From the NCBI GenBank assembly GCA_016806645.1, contig JACSYO010002128.1, positions 1,984,434-2,048,433 of the forward strand: 64,000 nt of DNA, in the 5' to 3' direction. This DNA is from Ophiodon elongatus (Eukaryota; Chordata; Actinopteri; Perciformes; Hexagrammidae). A model generated the notes under the pieces. The model searched no databases. It saw only the letters and a program-made list of their open reading frames with translations, and was not told the DNA's origin. Made by a program: the position numbers and the translations under genes. Positions 22,643-33,804 of the stretch are shown here, in pieces. How positions within the stretch are numbered: the stretch's first letter is position 1; every line of letters starts with the position of its first letter.

Positions 22643-23170
22643 TAGAGTTGCAACAATTAATCAATTAGTGGTCAACTATTGAATAGAATAATTAAATAAA
22701 TAATTTTCTGGTCTCTACTCCTCTGAACTGATTATTTTTGAGTCGTTCACCAAAATTTGAGGACTCTTTAGGAGTTGGCAAAGGCTAAAATGCTAGCTAG
22801 ACAAAGATGGAAATATGTAATTTCAAAACACTTTCAAAGCAGCAACATAATAATTGAAAATATATTGATTTCTGAAATATCAGTGATACCATCAGGCTTT
22901 GCTATCAGTCTATCAGGAAGAGCTTTTTTTTCTAGACTATCCATTTCTACTAAACAATTCTACGGGGAGTTATTCATCATAGGAGAGACACACAACCTTC
23001 TTCATGGAGCTATCAGGCATGGGCTTCACAATCAAATTATATTGCAATATTTCATGTGCTAATTCCCTAAAGGGATAGTTTGATTTTCAGCATAGCCACA
23101 TACTTTACATAGGACTAACATTACTTGTGTATAATGATGTAAGTCCTTGTCTCCTGTGCAATCTAAAATG
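22643..23170. mobile_element. Probable decayed transposon sequence(s)
   Basis: GAGTTGCAACAATTAATCAATTAGT at 22646 on resembles the widespread teleost repeat that opens with 'GGGCTGCAACTAACGATTA'. CTAAAGGGATAGTTTGATTTTC at about 23069-23090 resembles the terminal repeat of another teleost element. No matching opposite ends were found, so limits and class are uncertain. Confidence 0.4.
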
Positions 23171-23174
23171 TTCT

Positions 23175-23978
23175 GGACCTTGAGAATATCCACAAAAACA
23201 AACACCTCACCATGAGTGTCACCTACTTTGTCAGTCTTGGTAGGTCAAATACACAGAGTTCAGTAATGATGTGTTTTCCACTTCCAATTTCTCACTTCTC
23301 CTCTAGGAATTACAACCACACAGGAAAATCTAGCACATTATGATTTACGTCCAATGCCAACCTTTAGTGCCAAGGGGAGGGTGGAGAGTTTGTCTTGGTG
23401 GGTAGGTGTGTAGCATATATGACTTCAATGCATCAACGTGCTGTTCACATCCTGTCACAGACCAACAATTGGTGTTCCATTTTTACTGTCTGTAACCACA
23501 ATATTTCTTTAACCTCAACCAAGTCAACCATACCATAACAATAGGTAATATCCTTAACCTTAGCCATGTTGTAGTTGTGCAAATGATGCACAAAGGGAAC
23601 ATTTTAAAAGTTGTCAAATAGATACATTATTGTCTGATAGGGTTGTCTGGCCATAATTTAATATGTTTGTCAACTTGGGGTGGGAAACAGGCTCAGTAGT
23701 TGAGGCAGATCTAGAAAACATAATACTTCATCACAAAATATGTCCAAGAAACGATTTAACACATATTTATGAAATATTAAAATGCAAGAGTCTATATAGA
23801 CATAGTTCCTTCCAAACAAATCTGCCTGGTGATCTTTGAAAGAAACAGTGAATGTGTTTTTTGGGGAAAACACATTTTGTTGTGAAGTACTGTTGTTGCC
23901 CATTAGGATTATGTACTGAAAATATGTACATGCGACAGAAAGGAACAGATAACTATTTTAAGAGGAGGGATGGCAAAA
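23175..23978. other. Gene-free stretch, nothing recognised
   Basis: AT-rich, with frames under 80 codons and no recognisable feature. Confidence 0.5.
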
Positions 23979-23980
23979 AA

Positions 23981-24002
23981 GAGAGAGAGAGAGAGAGAGA
24001 GA
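23981..24002 (+). repeat. (GA)n microsatellite
   Basis: 22 bases of GA after an A6 run. Confidence 0.9.
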
Positions 24003-24004
24003 GG

Positions 24005-24870
24005 GACCGAAGGCGAGATAGGGGTAGTTTACCACCAGCGTTCCTTTGCTCGGCAATGATAGCCAGTGAAGCAGAAAAGTGAATTACCCTTCTACTCCAG
24101 CACTTCTTAATTTAATATCTCCGATGAGCGGCTTCAACTCTGGATTGGGCCAGGGTGTGCACATTCGTGCTGTGTCACAAAACATTAGACACTGTCGCTG
24201 CTATTCATTTCTGTATGGTAATTCTGAGGCACACCTCTTACTCAGGACACCAAGGGACATCTCTCTCCAGATTTTCTATTTTGGGTATTTTATTGGAAGA
24301 ATTATCATCCGTTGACGTATATTTAGCTTCTTTTTGTGGAAACGCAGGGGAATATGTAATGGATGATTGAATAAAAGGGCATATGTATTTCTGATGCTCA
24401 TCTATATTGCCTTCAATTTTATTTCCCAAGGAAGGAATTTGTGCTCAAGGGTAATAAACAATACAAGTGATATATACAATATGAACATTAGTTACCGCTG
24501 TTCTATTCCAAAGGCCATATTACAACACAATTTGGATACATCTTTCTTTACTCATCTTTGAATCAATAGTGGCAAACTATTTCAATGGTCTGATGATTGT
24601 GTGAAGGTGAAAAAGGTTACATCAGACTTTAGCTTTTAGAGATATGACTTATATAACACTTATCAGGGGTTAACTCAACCATGAGATGCTCCTTCAAGGT
24701 TTTAAGGACGTTGGTAACTTGGTGGGATCATTGCGGGTGGCGACTTTCTCAATGCTGAGTGCGAAGTGTTGCTGTATGTTCATTGGGTGATAGGACTCCC
24801 CATAACCTGCCCCCCTAAACCCTCATCCTCATAGCAAGGCAATTGGCAGGCAAACAGCTGCTTGGTCTAA
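24005..24870. other. Gene-free stretch, nothing recognised
   Basis: Frames of 63-78 codons on both strands, none with recognisable domains. Confidence 0.5.
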
Positions 24871-24874
24871 GCGG

Positions 24875-25165
24875 GCTGCATATCAATGGCTCTAATTAAT
24901 TGGATTAATGGAGAGGGTTCTGGGATTTGGGGAAAGGCTGGAGGAAGCATTTCAGCGGAAACAGAATTGCCGTCCCCGAGGGCAGGGGGGTCGTGGGGGA
25001 GCTGGGAGGGGGCACACGACTGAATATGGATGAGGAAAAATTGAGTTAAAACAGAGGAGACTGCGGCATTCATTAGACCGCCCACCCTCTGAAGTAGCTG
25101 CTTAATATGCACGCTATTACTATGCAAATCAGCGATAATGAAACGCAAAGGATTTTTTTAATCAG
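24875..25165. promoter_or_regulatory. Candidate CNE with octamer and homeodomain motifs
   Basis: TCTAATTAATTGGATTAATGG at about 24890-24910 packs overlapping TAATTA, ATTGG and GATTAA cores. ATGCAAAT at 25122-25129 is a perfect POU octamer beside CTTAATATGC and GATAATG. A G-rich middle (24980-25015) separates the two motif clusters. This is among the most enhancer-like stretches of the window. Confidence 0.4.
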
Positions 25166-25218
25166 AGGAAGAACAAGCAGATGTTGGGAGGGCTTGGAAA
25201 GAAGTGCCATGAGTGTTT

Positions 25219-25238
25219 GTGTGTGTGTGTGTGTGTGT
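25219..25238 (+). repeat. Short (GT)n microsatellite
   Basis: About 20 bases of GT. Confidence 0.85.
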
Positions 25239-25239
25239 T

Positions 25240-25656
25240 GCTGTCTGTGTGAATATGTGAAAGTATGTACATGCCAGAGCTGGATATTGAACCCTTCCCT
25301 AAAACGAAATAAAATAATGCAAGCAGTTCTTTAAAGCACTCATAGCGAACATACACTTGGAGAGGGCACAAACTCCATAGGAAACAGCTATCTGGGGGCC
25401 TCAGTTAAACTGATTAATATTCTCTGCAGGAGTTGCATTAAGAAATCAGAATTAAGAACAGGTTATTTATTGGAGGGATTTGTGTTGGTACCTTGGGGAG
25501 AGATAAAGCTTGATCGACTCATACACGACCAATCTCTGCACCGCCTACGGTGATATGGTAAATCCCTGCAACAGTCCTCCCCAACTGGAGAGTTAACATT
25601 GGGATACACCAGTTGTGCTGGATGGTCTGGTCCTCCTGCTGGCAACAGAGTGGAGT
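25240..25656. other. Gene-free stretch, partly CNE-like
   Basis: 25390-25470 contains AAACTGATTAATATTCTC, and 25510-25620 carries some CpGs. Neither is distinctive enough for a separate call. Confidence 0.4.

Positions 25657-25738
<82 letters not shown>
25657..25738 (+). repeat. (GT)n microsatellite, 82 bp
   Basis: Uninterrupted GT repeat ending in GCATGCATATG, which extends the purine-pyrimidine alternation. Confidence 0.95.
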
Positions 25739-25739
<1 letters not shown>

Positions 25740-25849
25740 ATGCATATGGAGCTGTGCAATGGACTGAGAATGATGCTATGTGCTTGTGGCATCACATATA
25801 CGTCAGTGAGTGTATATGGTCTGGTAAAGATTCCTGCATGGAAAGCGTC

Positions 25850-26020
25850 TCCCTATAAGTGGCTCCCCGTGGCTCCTTGCTCTCAAAGCCTAATCAAGGT
25901 GTTTCTCTGTGGGCCTGCTACATTAATTCTTCTCTCAGCACAAGTGGAGGAATCAGGCAGACTGGATGAAGTCATCGATCATCAGGTAGCTGCCTTTTTA
26001 GCAGTAGCTGCCCTGCAGCA
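25850..26020. promoter_or_regulatory. Candidate conserved non-coding element
   Basis: Repeat-free sequence with CCTAATCAAGG, TACATTAATTC, GTCATCGATCATC and paired GTAGCTGCC words at about 25986-26011. Confidence 0.25.
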
Positions 26021-26024
26021 CCAT

Positions 26025-26545
26025 GCCTGAGCAAGGTGTTGGGCAGGCTGAGGCTGTCTGGACAGGCCTGGTTACCAGCCTGTGGTGACACTCATGGGTT
26101 TTATTTCCTTAGCCATTTAAATAGATACAAGCATCCTACAGTGTTAATTAAGACAAATTAAACAAGAGACTGAGGTTGATTTTATCTGGTAAAGATCAAT
26201 ACTATGAGCCATGTGGATTACAGGAGACAAGGACGCAAACGTTTGTGTTGTGTTGAAATAGACTCAAGTGTTGCAGCAGCACACAGTTGCTTTTGTGTGT
26301 TGTTCATATGTCTGAGTGAGAGAGAAAGAGGGAGAGTAAACAAATTAATGTGTCAACCCTTTGCCTCAATAGATTGTTGTCATTAGGTAGAGAATGTCAA
26401 GTGGGTCCTCCCTCGTAGGCCATATAGAATATTACAGGAGTGAATCTCCATCCTGTTTGACTCCCCATGGCACAGTAATAACAACAATCTAATGACGTAC
26501 AATACATCAGGTGTACTGAAGTCCCACTGTCCCGGAGCCAAGCTA
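26025..26545. other. Gene-free stretch, nothing recognised
   Basis: No coding frame of note; a GA-rich patch lies near 26316-26337. Confidence 0.5.
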
Positions 26546-26559
26546 GAATTTGATCTCAG

Positions 26560-26760
26560 GCCTGATAATGAGAATGGTGATGATGATGAGGTGGCTGAGT
26601 GATGATGATGGCGGTGTCCCTTGTTAGTGTGTCTCAGTCCTAATTAGAGAGGGTTATTACAAGGCTGGATTTAAGAGCTACTATAGGTAGACCAGGCAGA
26701 CTCAGACGGGTCTCACTGATTAACAACCCCTAAATAAAATCCATTTCTCCATATAGGCTC
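26560..26760. promoter_or_regulatory. Candidate CNE next to a GAT-rich patch
   Basis: An imperfect (GAT)n patch at 26574-26612 is followed by CAGTCCTAATTAGAGAGGG, TTATTACAAGGC, GGATTTAAGAGC and TCACTGATTAACAACC. Confidence 0.3.
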
Positions 26761-26764
26761 ACAG

Positions 26765-27000
26765 CTTTCATGGGGAATTATTTTGCATGGCCAAAAGTTC
26801 TTTCTGCTACAAATCAAATCAATGTGTCATCCAACTAGATGTCTGAGCAGTCTTCAACAATATAAGGAAACAGAGGTCACAAGCAGATATTTATCATGAT
26901 GATTCAGTAACTTGCAAAATGTTCATTAGTGGATGATTTGTCTCAAAGGACATCGAAGACGGCACTATTCAGAAGTTTCTAAACGTCTCTGATGCCAAAG
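26765..27000. other. Gene-free stretch, nothing recognised
   Basis: AT-rich unique-looking sequence. Confidence 0.5.
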
Positions 27001-27004
27001 AACA

Positions 27005-27430
27005 CAAACTATTGCAATACCCTGCAGGAACCCACCACCAAAACTCAGACCTTCATTGACCCAAACTTTTTGAAAAATATGGCAGAATCTGAGTGGATAA
27101 TTTTGGTGCTAAATAGCCATGCTATGCTGTGGCTTCTGGTAATCATTCTCATTGATTTATTTTTATCAAAGGGGCCTTCCAGGTATTTAGTATTACACTT
27201 CCATACATTTTGGGGACTAGCAAAGGACTTAAAAAAAACACATATCTTGACTTTTAGTTGCTCCAAAAACGCTGTATCCTACAATTCCCATAATGCAACC
27301 CAATAGCATATTATACTTGAGTGCATCATCAGGGTTATTTTCTCAGAGTTTAGAGAGCTCCCTCCAGAGAAGAAATAATACAACTGTTTTCAGAGACAAT
27401 CCTTAAAAAATGTGTGGAGTACCCCTTTAC
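27005..27430 (-). mobile_element. Probable non-autonomous DNA transposon fragment
   Basis: Read on the minus strand the segment starts GTAAAGGGGTACTCC, a terminus that I recognise from teleost non-autonomous elements. It contains CTACAATTCCCATAATGCAA (plus strand, 27280-27299), a word shared by many such elements. The opposite terminal repeat is not recognisable, so the far limit is approximate. Confidence 0.5.
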
Positions 27431-27539
27431 AATAGTTACTCATGTAGGGAAGACACTCACTCTCTAATTCCCTCACTCACGGAAGCACAGACACACACGG
27501 GACCTACTGCTTGATCCTCCTGACGGTGATAATTAACTA

Positions 27540-28375
27540 ACATTATCAAAAGAGTGGAAGAAGAAATAGTTTTGACGTTATGCCAAATATATCAATGTCT
27601 ATCTTTCTCGTAATACCACTTGAGCGCCAGTCTTCCCTCAGTTCAGAGAAGGAAGAAGAGGAGCTGCACCAAGGGCCTGTCAATAATACACCCATATGCC
27701 TCGTCCTACCCGACATCAGAAGACTGCTTTGCCGGGGGTAGAGGGTGCCACAGCTCAAGGAGACGTACCACCAGTTAGCAGTTAGCTCAAATTTGGCCAG
27801 CTCAAACCCCAGCACCAGGGGTCTGACCCCCGACGGACTGCTCCTAGTATTTGCCGGACCAGTAAACTTTCTGTTGCTGCCGTCAGGTTAGACCCAGCAC
27901 TCAACCAGCCCGCTCAGACTCCCGGCCCCTGGGTTTGTGCCTGCGGAATCAAGGTTCTAAATCCACAGACTTTGGAGCGTTATCTCCAACGTCAGTGGAT
28001 CAAGCTGCTGAGCTGCCGAGTGCCGACTACATCCTGTTCTGATGGGGTGGTCTCCTGAACCGGGAGGAGGAGTAGAAGGTGCAGGTCATTTTCTCATTTC
28101 TGGCACTTTGGATTTAACCCAATTTACAAACTATCAAAACGTACACAGACCATACAGCCACCGGAAAGTAGCGCAGTAAACACAAGCATGGTTAACGTAA
28201 ACTATGGGCCCACGCCACACCGGTTGTTTTGAACGGCTCCCAGAATTTTAGCAGTTTGGTTGAAATTTCGTGCATTCTTTTAAATCTTGATTGTATGGTC
28301 CCAGTAGTAGAGCTGAAATTCTGTCCCCTATTTCTTTAGAGCAGCTGGTCAGGTACTACACATTACACCTTTGAC
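27540..28375. mobile_element. Probable old repeat, CpG-bearing
   Basis: The segment is markedly richer in CpG and GC than its neighbours (for example GACCCCCGACGGACTGC, GAGCTGCCGAGTGCCGAC). It closes with TACTACACATTACACCTTTG, a phrase found at the ends of teleost DNA transposons. Several broken frames exist and none is a recognisable transposase. Two insertions may be joined here. Confidence 0.4.
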
Positions 28376-28379
28376 ATAT

Positions 28380-29660
28380 TAAAAAGAAAATTCAGTACAT
28401 TTATTAATAGTAAGACAAACCAAGAAATGCCATACTCGACTTCTCAATAATATTGCATTAATTAAAGTATGCATTTCATCAACATGCAGTTCACAAAACA
28501 TCATGAGTGTGCTTGCACAGATTGTGGGATACATCCAGATCTAGTTTACCTGCTATAATCCAACTATAAATGCACATATTCAGGAATTAAGTCCATACAT
28601 GATTGATCAAGCTACAATTTTTCAAAACTACGTGAGCTCTGGGGTCATGACCGACATAGCAGACTGAAAGTCCACTTAGAGAGTCAGCGATGCACTGCAC
28701 TTATTATACTCGGAGAAAGAGCCATTGAGCCACAACGTTGATAACACTGAGACCACCTCAACCAGCCAAGCCCTACTGCGGACTCAAACTGTGAAGGTCA
28801 AAGAGGATAAACCCTGTTATGCTCTGTCGCTCCAAAGGGATATCTCAGCATGTGTGTGTGCATGTATGTGTGAAAGGTGTGTATGAAGTGTGTCGGTGTC
28901 GGTGTGTCGGGCACCAGAAGGAGCATATAAAATCATCACACAGCACAGCACAGCACTCAGATATTACATTGAGCTGCTCTTGCTCACATTTTCCACCATC
29001 ACTAACTCCAACACTCACAAATATGAAATATAATGCCTCTATCAGAAGCCCTCCTCTGTGCGATTCGCTTGAACTTAATGGCACTTCTCTATCTATATTT
29101 TTCTCCGTCCTCTGTGTGCCGCTGAGATTTGAAATGTTTGAAACGTTTTCTTAACTGTTTACAAAGTCTTTACCACATATGTAATGCTTCACTTCTCTCT
29201 TTATTATTTATAGTGTTTTACATGTTTACATACAAATAAATTAGATGGAAAAATGTAATTCAGTAAGAGCATCAATGCCAGAAAGGCCCAACATTAGCTG
29301 ATTACAAGTGTTACACATCCTCCAGATGTAGACTGTTATTTGTAAATGAGTTGTCATGATATATTGTTTAAAGAAGCAGCTAAATCAATCACAGATATGG
29401 CCACAGCTCTTGGGCACAGCTGTATTTTCTCCAAAGATCAGAATATGGAGTATGCAATTATGTTACTGAACCTTTGTTTGCTGCTGTTACTCTCAAATAA
29501 AAAAAATACAGCCACAGAAATGTGTTTATAGGTTAAAGCAGCAACAGAATGCTGTTGCCAGCGTCACATTTTTGTCTTCTGACACAATCCTGCAGTTTAT
29601 CTTGCAATTTCTGTGTTTTCAGGGTTTTGTCATGAACACAAAATCTGTTTGGATGTGTGT
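28380..29660. other. Gene-free stretch, nothing recognised
   Basis: Includes a GTGT/GTCGGT-rich patch at 28850-28912 and CACAGCACAGCACAGCAC at 28938-28955. A 111-codon frame at 28819-29154 has no recognisable domain. Confidence 0.5.
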
Positions 29661-29664
29661 CTGT

Positions 29665-29880
29665 GTGCTTGCCTTGATTTTCTTTGTTTGCATCTGGCCT
29701 TGGCATGAAGGGGCCGGGAGGTTTGGTCAGAGAGGCGCTCGCTGATGTCAGCTGGCCAGTGGGGATGCGGTTCAGTCGCATCAGATTGCCGTCACAGGAC
29801 GGTTTTGGCTCCTCTCTGACGCGCTCACGCTCAGTCTCCTGTTTCTCCATCCCATCCCCCTTCTTTCCTTAATGACTCCA
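29665..29880. promoter_or_regulatory. Candidate regulatory segment, CpG-containing
   Basis: GC-richer than its surroundings, with AGGCGCTCGCTGATGTCAGC and GCGGTTCAGTCGCATCAG and no repeats. Both strands stay open for 60-105 codons, as expected by chance at this composition. Confidence 0.2.
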
Positions 29881-29884
29881 GTCT

Positions 29885-30470
29885 CTTTGTCTGCCTCTAT
29901 GTGTCTAGATGTGGATTTGTGTACTGATAATGCTTTGGAACTCATTGTAGAATTACTTGACAAATTATTGTTGGTGTAAAATAACCCTACTAATTCTGAA
30001 CAGTTACACACTGAGCCACTGATTCAGAGCATTATCTTGGGTGATATGCAGGTGGCTCACAGCTCCAATTTCACACAAGCCAAAGTCTATTTACTTCTAG
30101 ATTATGTTTTTTTCTGCATTTTGAAAGCATGAACCTCTATGATATCTATTCTGCTTCAATTAGCAACAGATGCCTCCTTGCACAGCGCTAACCCTAATTG
30201 TACGTGATGAGCAAAGCTAATCGCCCTGGTGCAGCCTGACCTTCCTACAGCTGTCTCAGACCCCATCCAAATACACACATATGCGTACACACACAGAATG
30301 TGCTCCCCAATATTTAAAATAGGGTGGCTGAGGGTACTGGGGGCTAGCTTGGTGACCGCAAATTAGTTGCTGTAATTGCATATCCCTCCCTGTGCCTATA
30401 ATTTTTCAGGCCTGTTTGCTGCATTGCGGAGAGTTTGTTTGTTTTGGTGTCAAGGCGATTTAGAATCAAA
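29885..30470. other. Gene-free stretch, partly CNE-like
   Basis: 30160-30260 (GCTAACCCTAATTGTACG, GCAAAGCTAATCGCCC) has the complexity of a short conserved element; the rest shows nothing. Confidence 0.4.
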
Positions 30471-30477
30471 ATAAGGA

Positions 30478-30568
30478 CCTCCGGCGCACATGTGGACCCC
30501 CAAGCAAAATGGTAGCGCGATAGCCTTAAATAGCCCTGCCTGATCCACTGCACAGTGCGGTCCGGAGG
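30478..30568. other. Imperfect hairpin, about 91 nt
   Basis: CCTCCGG at 30478-30484 pairs with CCGGAGG at 30562-30568, CGCAC at 30485-30489 with GTGCG at 30555-30559, and TGTG at 30491-30494 with CACA at 30551-30554. That gives 16 base pairs with a 2-base and a 1-base bulge and a loop of about 56 bases. The large loop argues against a microRNA precursor. An old inverted-repeat element or chance are alternatives. Confidence 0.45.
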
Positions 30569-30569
30569 G

Positions 30570-31815
30570 CAACAGTGATAAAGGGTGGGAGTAGAGAAGA
30601 ACCAATTGTGTTCACTTAAGCATTTTGTCTTACGTTCATGGTTTTTGCATACAAATAACCATGAGCATTCTAAGCCCCCTGACAACAGTTTAACAAAAGC
30701 TCTAATACAATAAATATTCAAAAATCACTGGCATTTTCAAGGGCTCCTGTTCAGCTGTGGGACCCCGCAAATATTCACAGTCACCACCTAGTGAATAACT
30801 GTTCCACAATTAAATAACCATCATCTGTTCTTGGGGGATACAGCTTTTCTTTGCATCAAGGTGGTGTTAGTTATTGTAGGATTCTGCACCACCACTGCCA
30901 CTGGGGTCAACTGTTTTTTTTGCAGTGTTATATGTACCTTTTTATTACAGACGAATACAGACCGTGAAGTTGTTTCTACCCTGTTGCTCTGCCATGAAGT
31001 TATTCAAACACCAATATCATCATTGTACTAGATAGACACAAATTTGCCAAAAATGGATTTTCCCAAAGTCTGGAGCTTATTGTTTCGCATTAAAAGTGGT
31101 AACTCTTCAAAAACCCTCAGGCTTATTGCAGAGGCTTATGCAGGAGCTTACATAAGTGTGCGAAGCAGAATAAGAGAGCTTTGTGTGCTTGTGGACCACT
31201 GGGCAAAGGAGTAACCCAGTGTTAGGCTTACTGAAAAGTGAAGTTTTTCTTCGAAGACAATGTCTTGCAGATGACTTTGCTCTCCTCAAAAATGTGCAAG
31301 CTAGCAAGCAACTGAACAAGCTTGAATCACATTAATTAGCTTTGCAGCTGTGGTGCGGCCCTGTTGATGCCTCAGTGGCTTCAGCGAGATAAGAAATCCT
31401 TATGCCATAGTGTAAATACAAACAGCAAACCAAGATTTAACAACAAAGACCAATTAGTGCTTTGGGTTGATAGTTTAGGCTCATATTTAGATTAATTATA
31501 CTCTTGAGAATCTGAAAATAAACATTTGATTCAAACCTATCTTAATCAAAGACACTAAATTACCTGAGTAAATTGTCTTTATCCTATGCTTTGACTGTGA
31601 TTTAATCTTGTTTAGTTTCTCTGAATTGTAATTGATTAAGAAACATTTCAAAGTGTTGGATTTGAGCAGCATTTAGATAAATATAATTTACTCTTACTGT
31701 TACTCCACTCTGTCTCTAGACCCTGCCTCAATCTGTATTGTATATTATGTACATTTGCTGTGCATAATTTAAAGAGAAAACAGACCCTGTTTGCACTATT
31801 TATAGAAGAATGTAG
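30570..31815. other. Gene-free stretch, nothing recognised
   Basis: AT-rich DNA with frames up to 125 codons on the minus strand near 30344-30721 that overlap the hairpin and lack domains. Confidence 0.5.
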
Positions 31816-31821
31816 GCTTCT

Positions 31822-31990
31822 CAGGTAAAATGAAAAATAAATACTCAAGCAAAAGTACTTATGTAAAAATTTACTTAAATAAAAGTAAGAAGTAGATCAG
31901 TTAAATGTTCTGCGTTACATATTAAAAGGAAAGCGCATTACGGTGATATAGATGATGCTACTGTAGGCTACAAAATAAATCTAGATATAC
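31822..31990. mobile_element. Teleost 'ACTCAAGTAAAAGTACTT' repeat fragment
   Basis: AATACTCAAGCAAAAGTACTT, AAATTTACTTAAATAAAAGTA and AGTAGATCAGTTAAATGTTC follow one another as in a very common teleost repeat family. It shares the 'ACTCAAGTA/TACTTAAGTA' vocabulary with the copies at 33.6 and 46.9 kb but is not alignable to them over its length. Confidence 0.55.
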
Positions 31991-31994
31991 CTAA

Positions 31995-32690
31995 ATGCAC
32001 GGTATGCACACTAGTGGAGCACCATCAGCAACATGACCCCTTTTGTCCAAACCAACTATAAATTCCATTTACAACACTTTGCAGCCTGTGTGTATGCTCC
32101 ATTGTATTGCCAATTATAAATATAGCATATATAACAACCAGCCTCCCTCACTTTAGCGTCACACGATTTAAACAGAAAGACATATACAAAAATGACTAAT
32201 AATAAATAAAAAGTCCATGGAAGCTTTGCAGGCCAGGTGCTTGCAATTTTAAGTCACATAAATAAATAAAAATCTGACACTCCTTATAGAATAGACAGCA
32301 GTATAAAACATCACCGAAGCAGACAACGTATGTATAAACAATAACCCCGTAGCGGCTGTACATACCATGGCTCACACATGCACGAGGTTGCTAGGCAACG
32401 CAGTGGTTGTTGACGTTCTCATCTGGAGAGAGTTCAATAAGTGTAATGTTGCACTGACCTGTCTAAACGTCAGCCTGCGAGTCTTCAGCACCTCAAAGTC
32501 CTCCTCAGTCTGCTTAACTCTCATAGCATGATACAACTAGTCCACTCAGTCTCTCTCTGTCCTTGTATAACCAGTCCCACTGCGCCCCTCAGCATATCCT
32601 ATGACAACGTAATCTTTAAGTTGAATGCATTATTGTTCTTTTTTGTACTGTCCCGGATGCAATAGGTCTTCCGCACCCCTTGGCGGTCAA
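31995..32690. other. Gene-free stretch, nothing recognised
   Basis: Contains GGTTGCTAGGCAACGCAG at about 32387-32404, an inverted GTTGC/GCAAC word resembling an RFX X-box (GTTGCYAGGCAAC). The CTTCAGCACCTC near 32485 resembles the left half of an RE1/NRSF site without the right half. Confidence 0.45.
32387..32401. promoter_or_regulatory. RFX X-box-like motif
   Basis: GTTGCTAGGCAAC is a symmetric match to the X-box consensus bound by RFX factors (RYYNYY N1-3 RRNRAC, palindromic form GTTGCCATGGCAAC-like). Such sites regulate ciliary and other genes when near promoters; no promoter is visible here. Confidence 0.35.
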
Positions 32691-32694
32691 TAGC

Positions 32695-33403
32695 ATAGGC
32701 CCAATCCTAATGTCCCTCCTAAGGCCTCAAACCCTGAACCCTCAGGGGCGCACTGACGTCACCTGTTAAATGGTTGAGTGTGAGAGCCTGTAAGGGCTTG
32801 ACATGGTGTAAATACGAATGGGACAGCACTTTGCTGCAACATATCACGTTACCATGACAACGTCAAAAATATTGTGTACTATTATGGGTATTTATTTTAT
32901 ACCTTTTACTCCCTGAACTTCTTTCAGGCTCTTTCCTCAGGAGATGAGAGGTCATTTCAAATAATCTATTTACTTGTTTTTGTCAAAACAGCTTCAATAA
33001 CAAAATTAAATGTTTGATGAATAAATATGTGTAATATAATCTCTGCTTGCATTCTTCTCATTTAATGTGTTTTTATGTTCCATCTTTAATCCTTAATGTT
33101 TCTGTATAAATGCAATTTGCCAAGCTGAACACCCATGTGCCATCATCTTTGTTTACCCTTTTTCTTTTTTACGTCTCCATGCTTCCCCTGGTAACTTCAC
33201 ATTGCTATGAATTGTGGGTAATTCCTTTGGGCAAAGTCTGCTTCTAATGCTGAGTTACGGAAAAGGTTTCTAAAGGTCTCAAAATGTCTGCCAGAGAGCC
33301 CTCAAACACTCATGATTTGACAGTGGGACAGCCCTAAACCCTCACGGACACGCGCCTCAAAGTCCGTGAGTCTGGAACGGTGGCGATTGGAATTTGGCCA
33401 TAG
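32695..33403. mobile_element. Probable MITE-like DNA transposon
   Basis: The left end CATAGGCCCAATCCTAATG and the reverse complement of the right end, CTATGGCCAAATTCCAATC, match as imperfect terminal inverted repeats of about 20 bases. Just inside both ends are CTCAAACCCTGAACCCTCAGGG and GGGACAGCCCTAAACCCTC, words typical of a known teleost non-autonomous element. The interior is AT-rich without a transposase. Confidence 0.55.
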
Positions 33404-33594
33404 ACTGTATATAACAAGCCGGTAAACGTAAATATTTACAAGATGTATTATTTCCAGAGTGTCGGCTAAGTCGGTCTCCTCTCTGGATCTCTGGCCTCCT
33501 GCAGCCGCAGAACACCTGCAGCCTTAGGCCCGCTGCAGATGCTATTTAGCCTCCTTTTATCTCTTTTATTCTGTTCCTATTCCACACAGTTTAT

Positions 33595-33800
33595 CACAGT
33601 GGTAGAATATAACGAACATTTACTCAAGTACTGAACAAAAGTAGCCTACTATTTTGTGGGTACTTGTATTTTACTTGAGAATTTCCATATTACGTTACAT
33701 TATATTTCTACTCCATTACGTTTTGGAGGCAAATATTGTACTTATTATTTCATGACATTTATTTGATACATTTAGTTACTAATTACGTTGAACAACTCAC
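33595..33800 (+). mobile_element. Teleost 'ATTTACTCAAGTACTG' repeat, 5' half
   Basis: From CAGTGGTAGAATATAACG through ATTTACTCAAGTACTG, GGTACTTGTATTTTACTTGAG and TTTCTACTCCATTACGTTTTGG to CATTTAGTTACTAATTACG the order of words follows the 5' half of a very abundant teleost repeat. Its last 80 bases also align with the start of the copy at 46.9 kb. Confidence 0.75.
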
Positions 33801-33804
33801 AGTT

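Noticed and set aside
23852..24082. Short frame ending in an Arg-Glu-rich segment
   Set aside because: The charged part is a translation of the (GA)n array.
30478..30568. MicroRNA precursor
   Set aside because: The loop is about 56 bases and the stem is only 16 pairs, unlike a canonical precursor.
32480..32500. RE1/NRSF silencer site
   Set aside because: Only the left half (TTCAGCACC) is present; no right half at permitted spacing.
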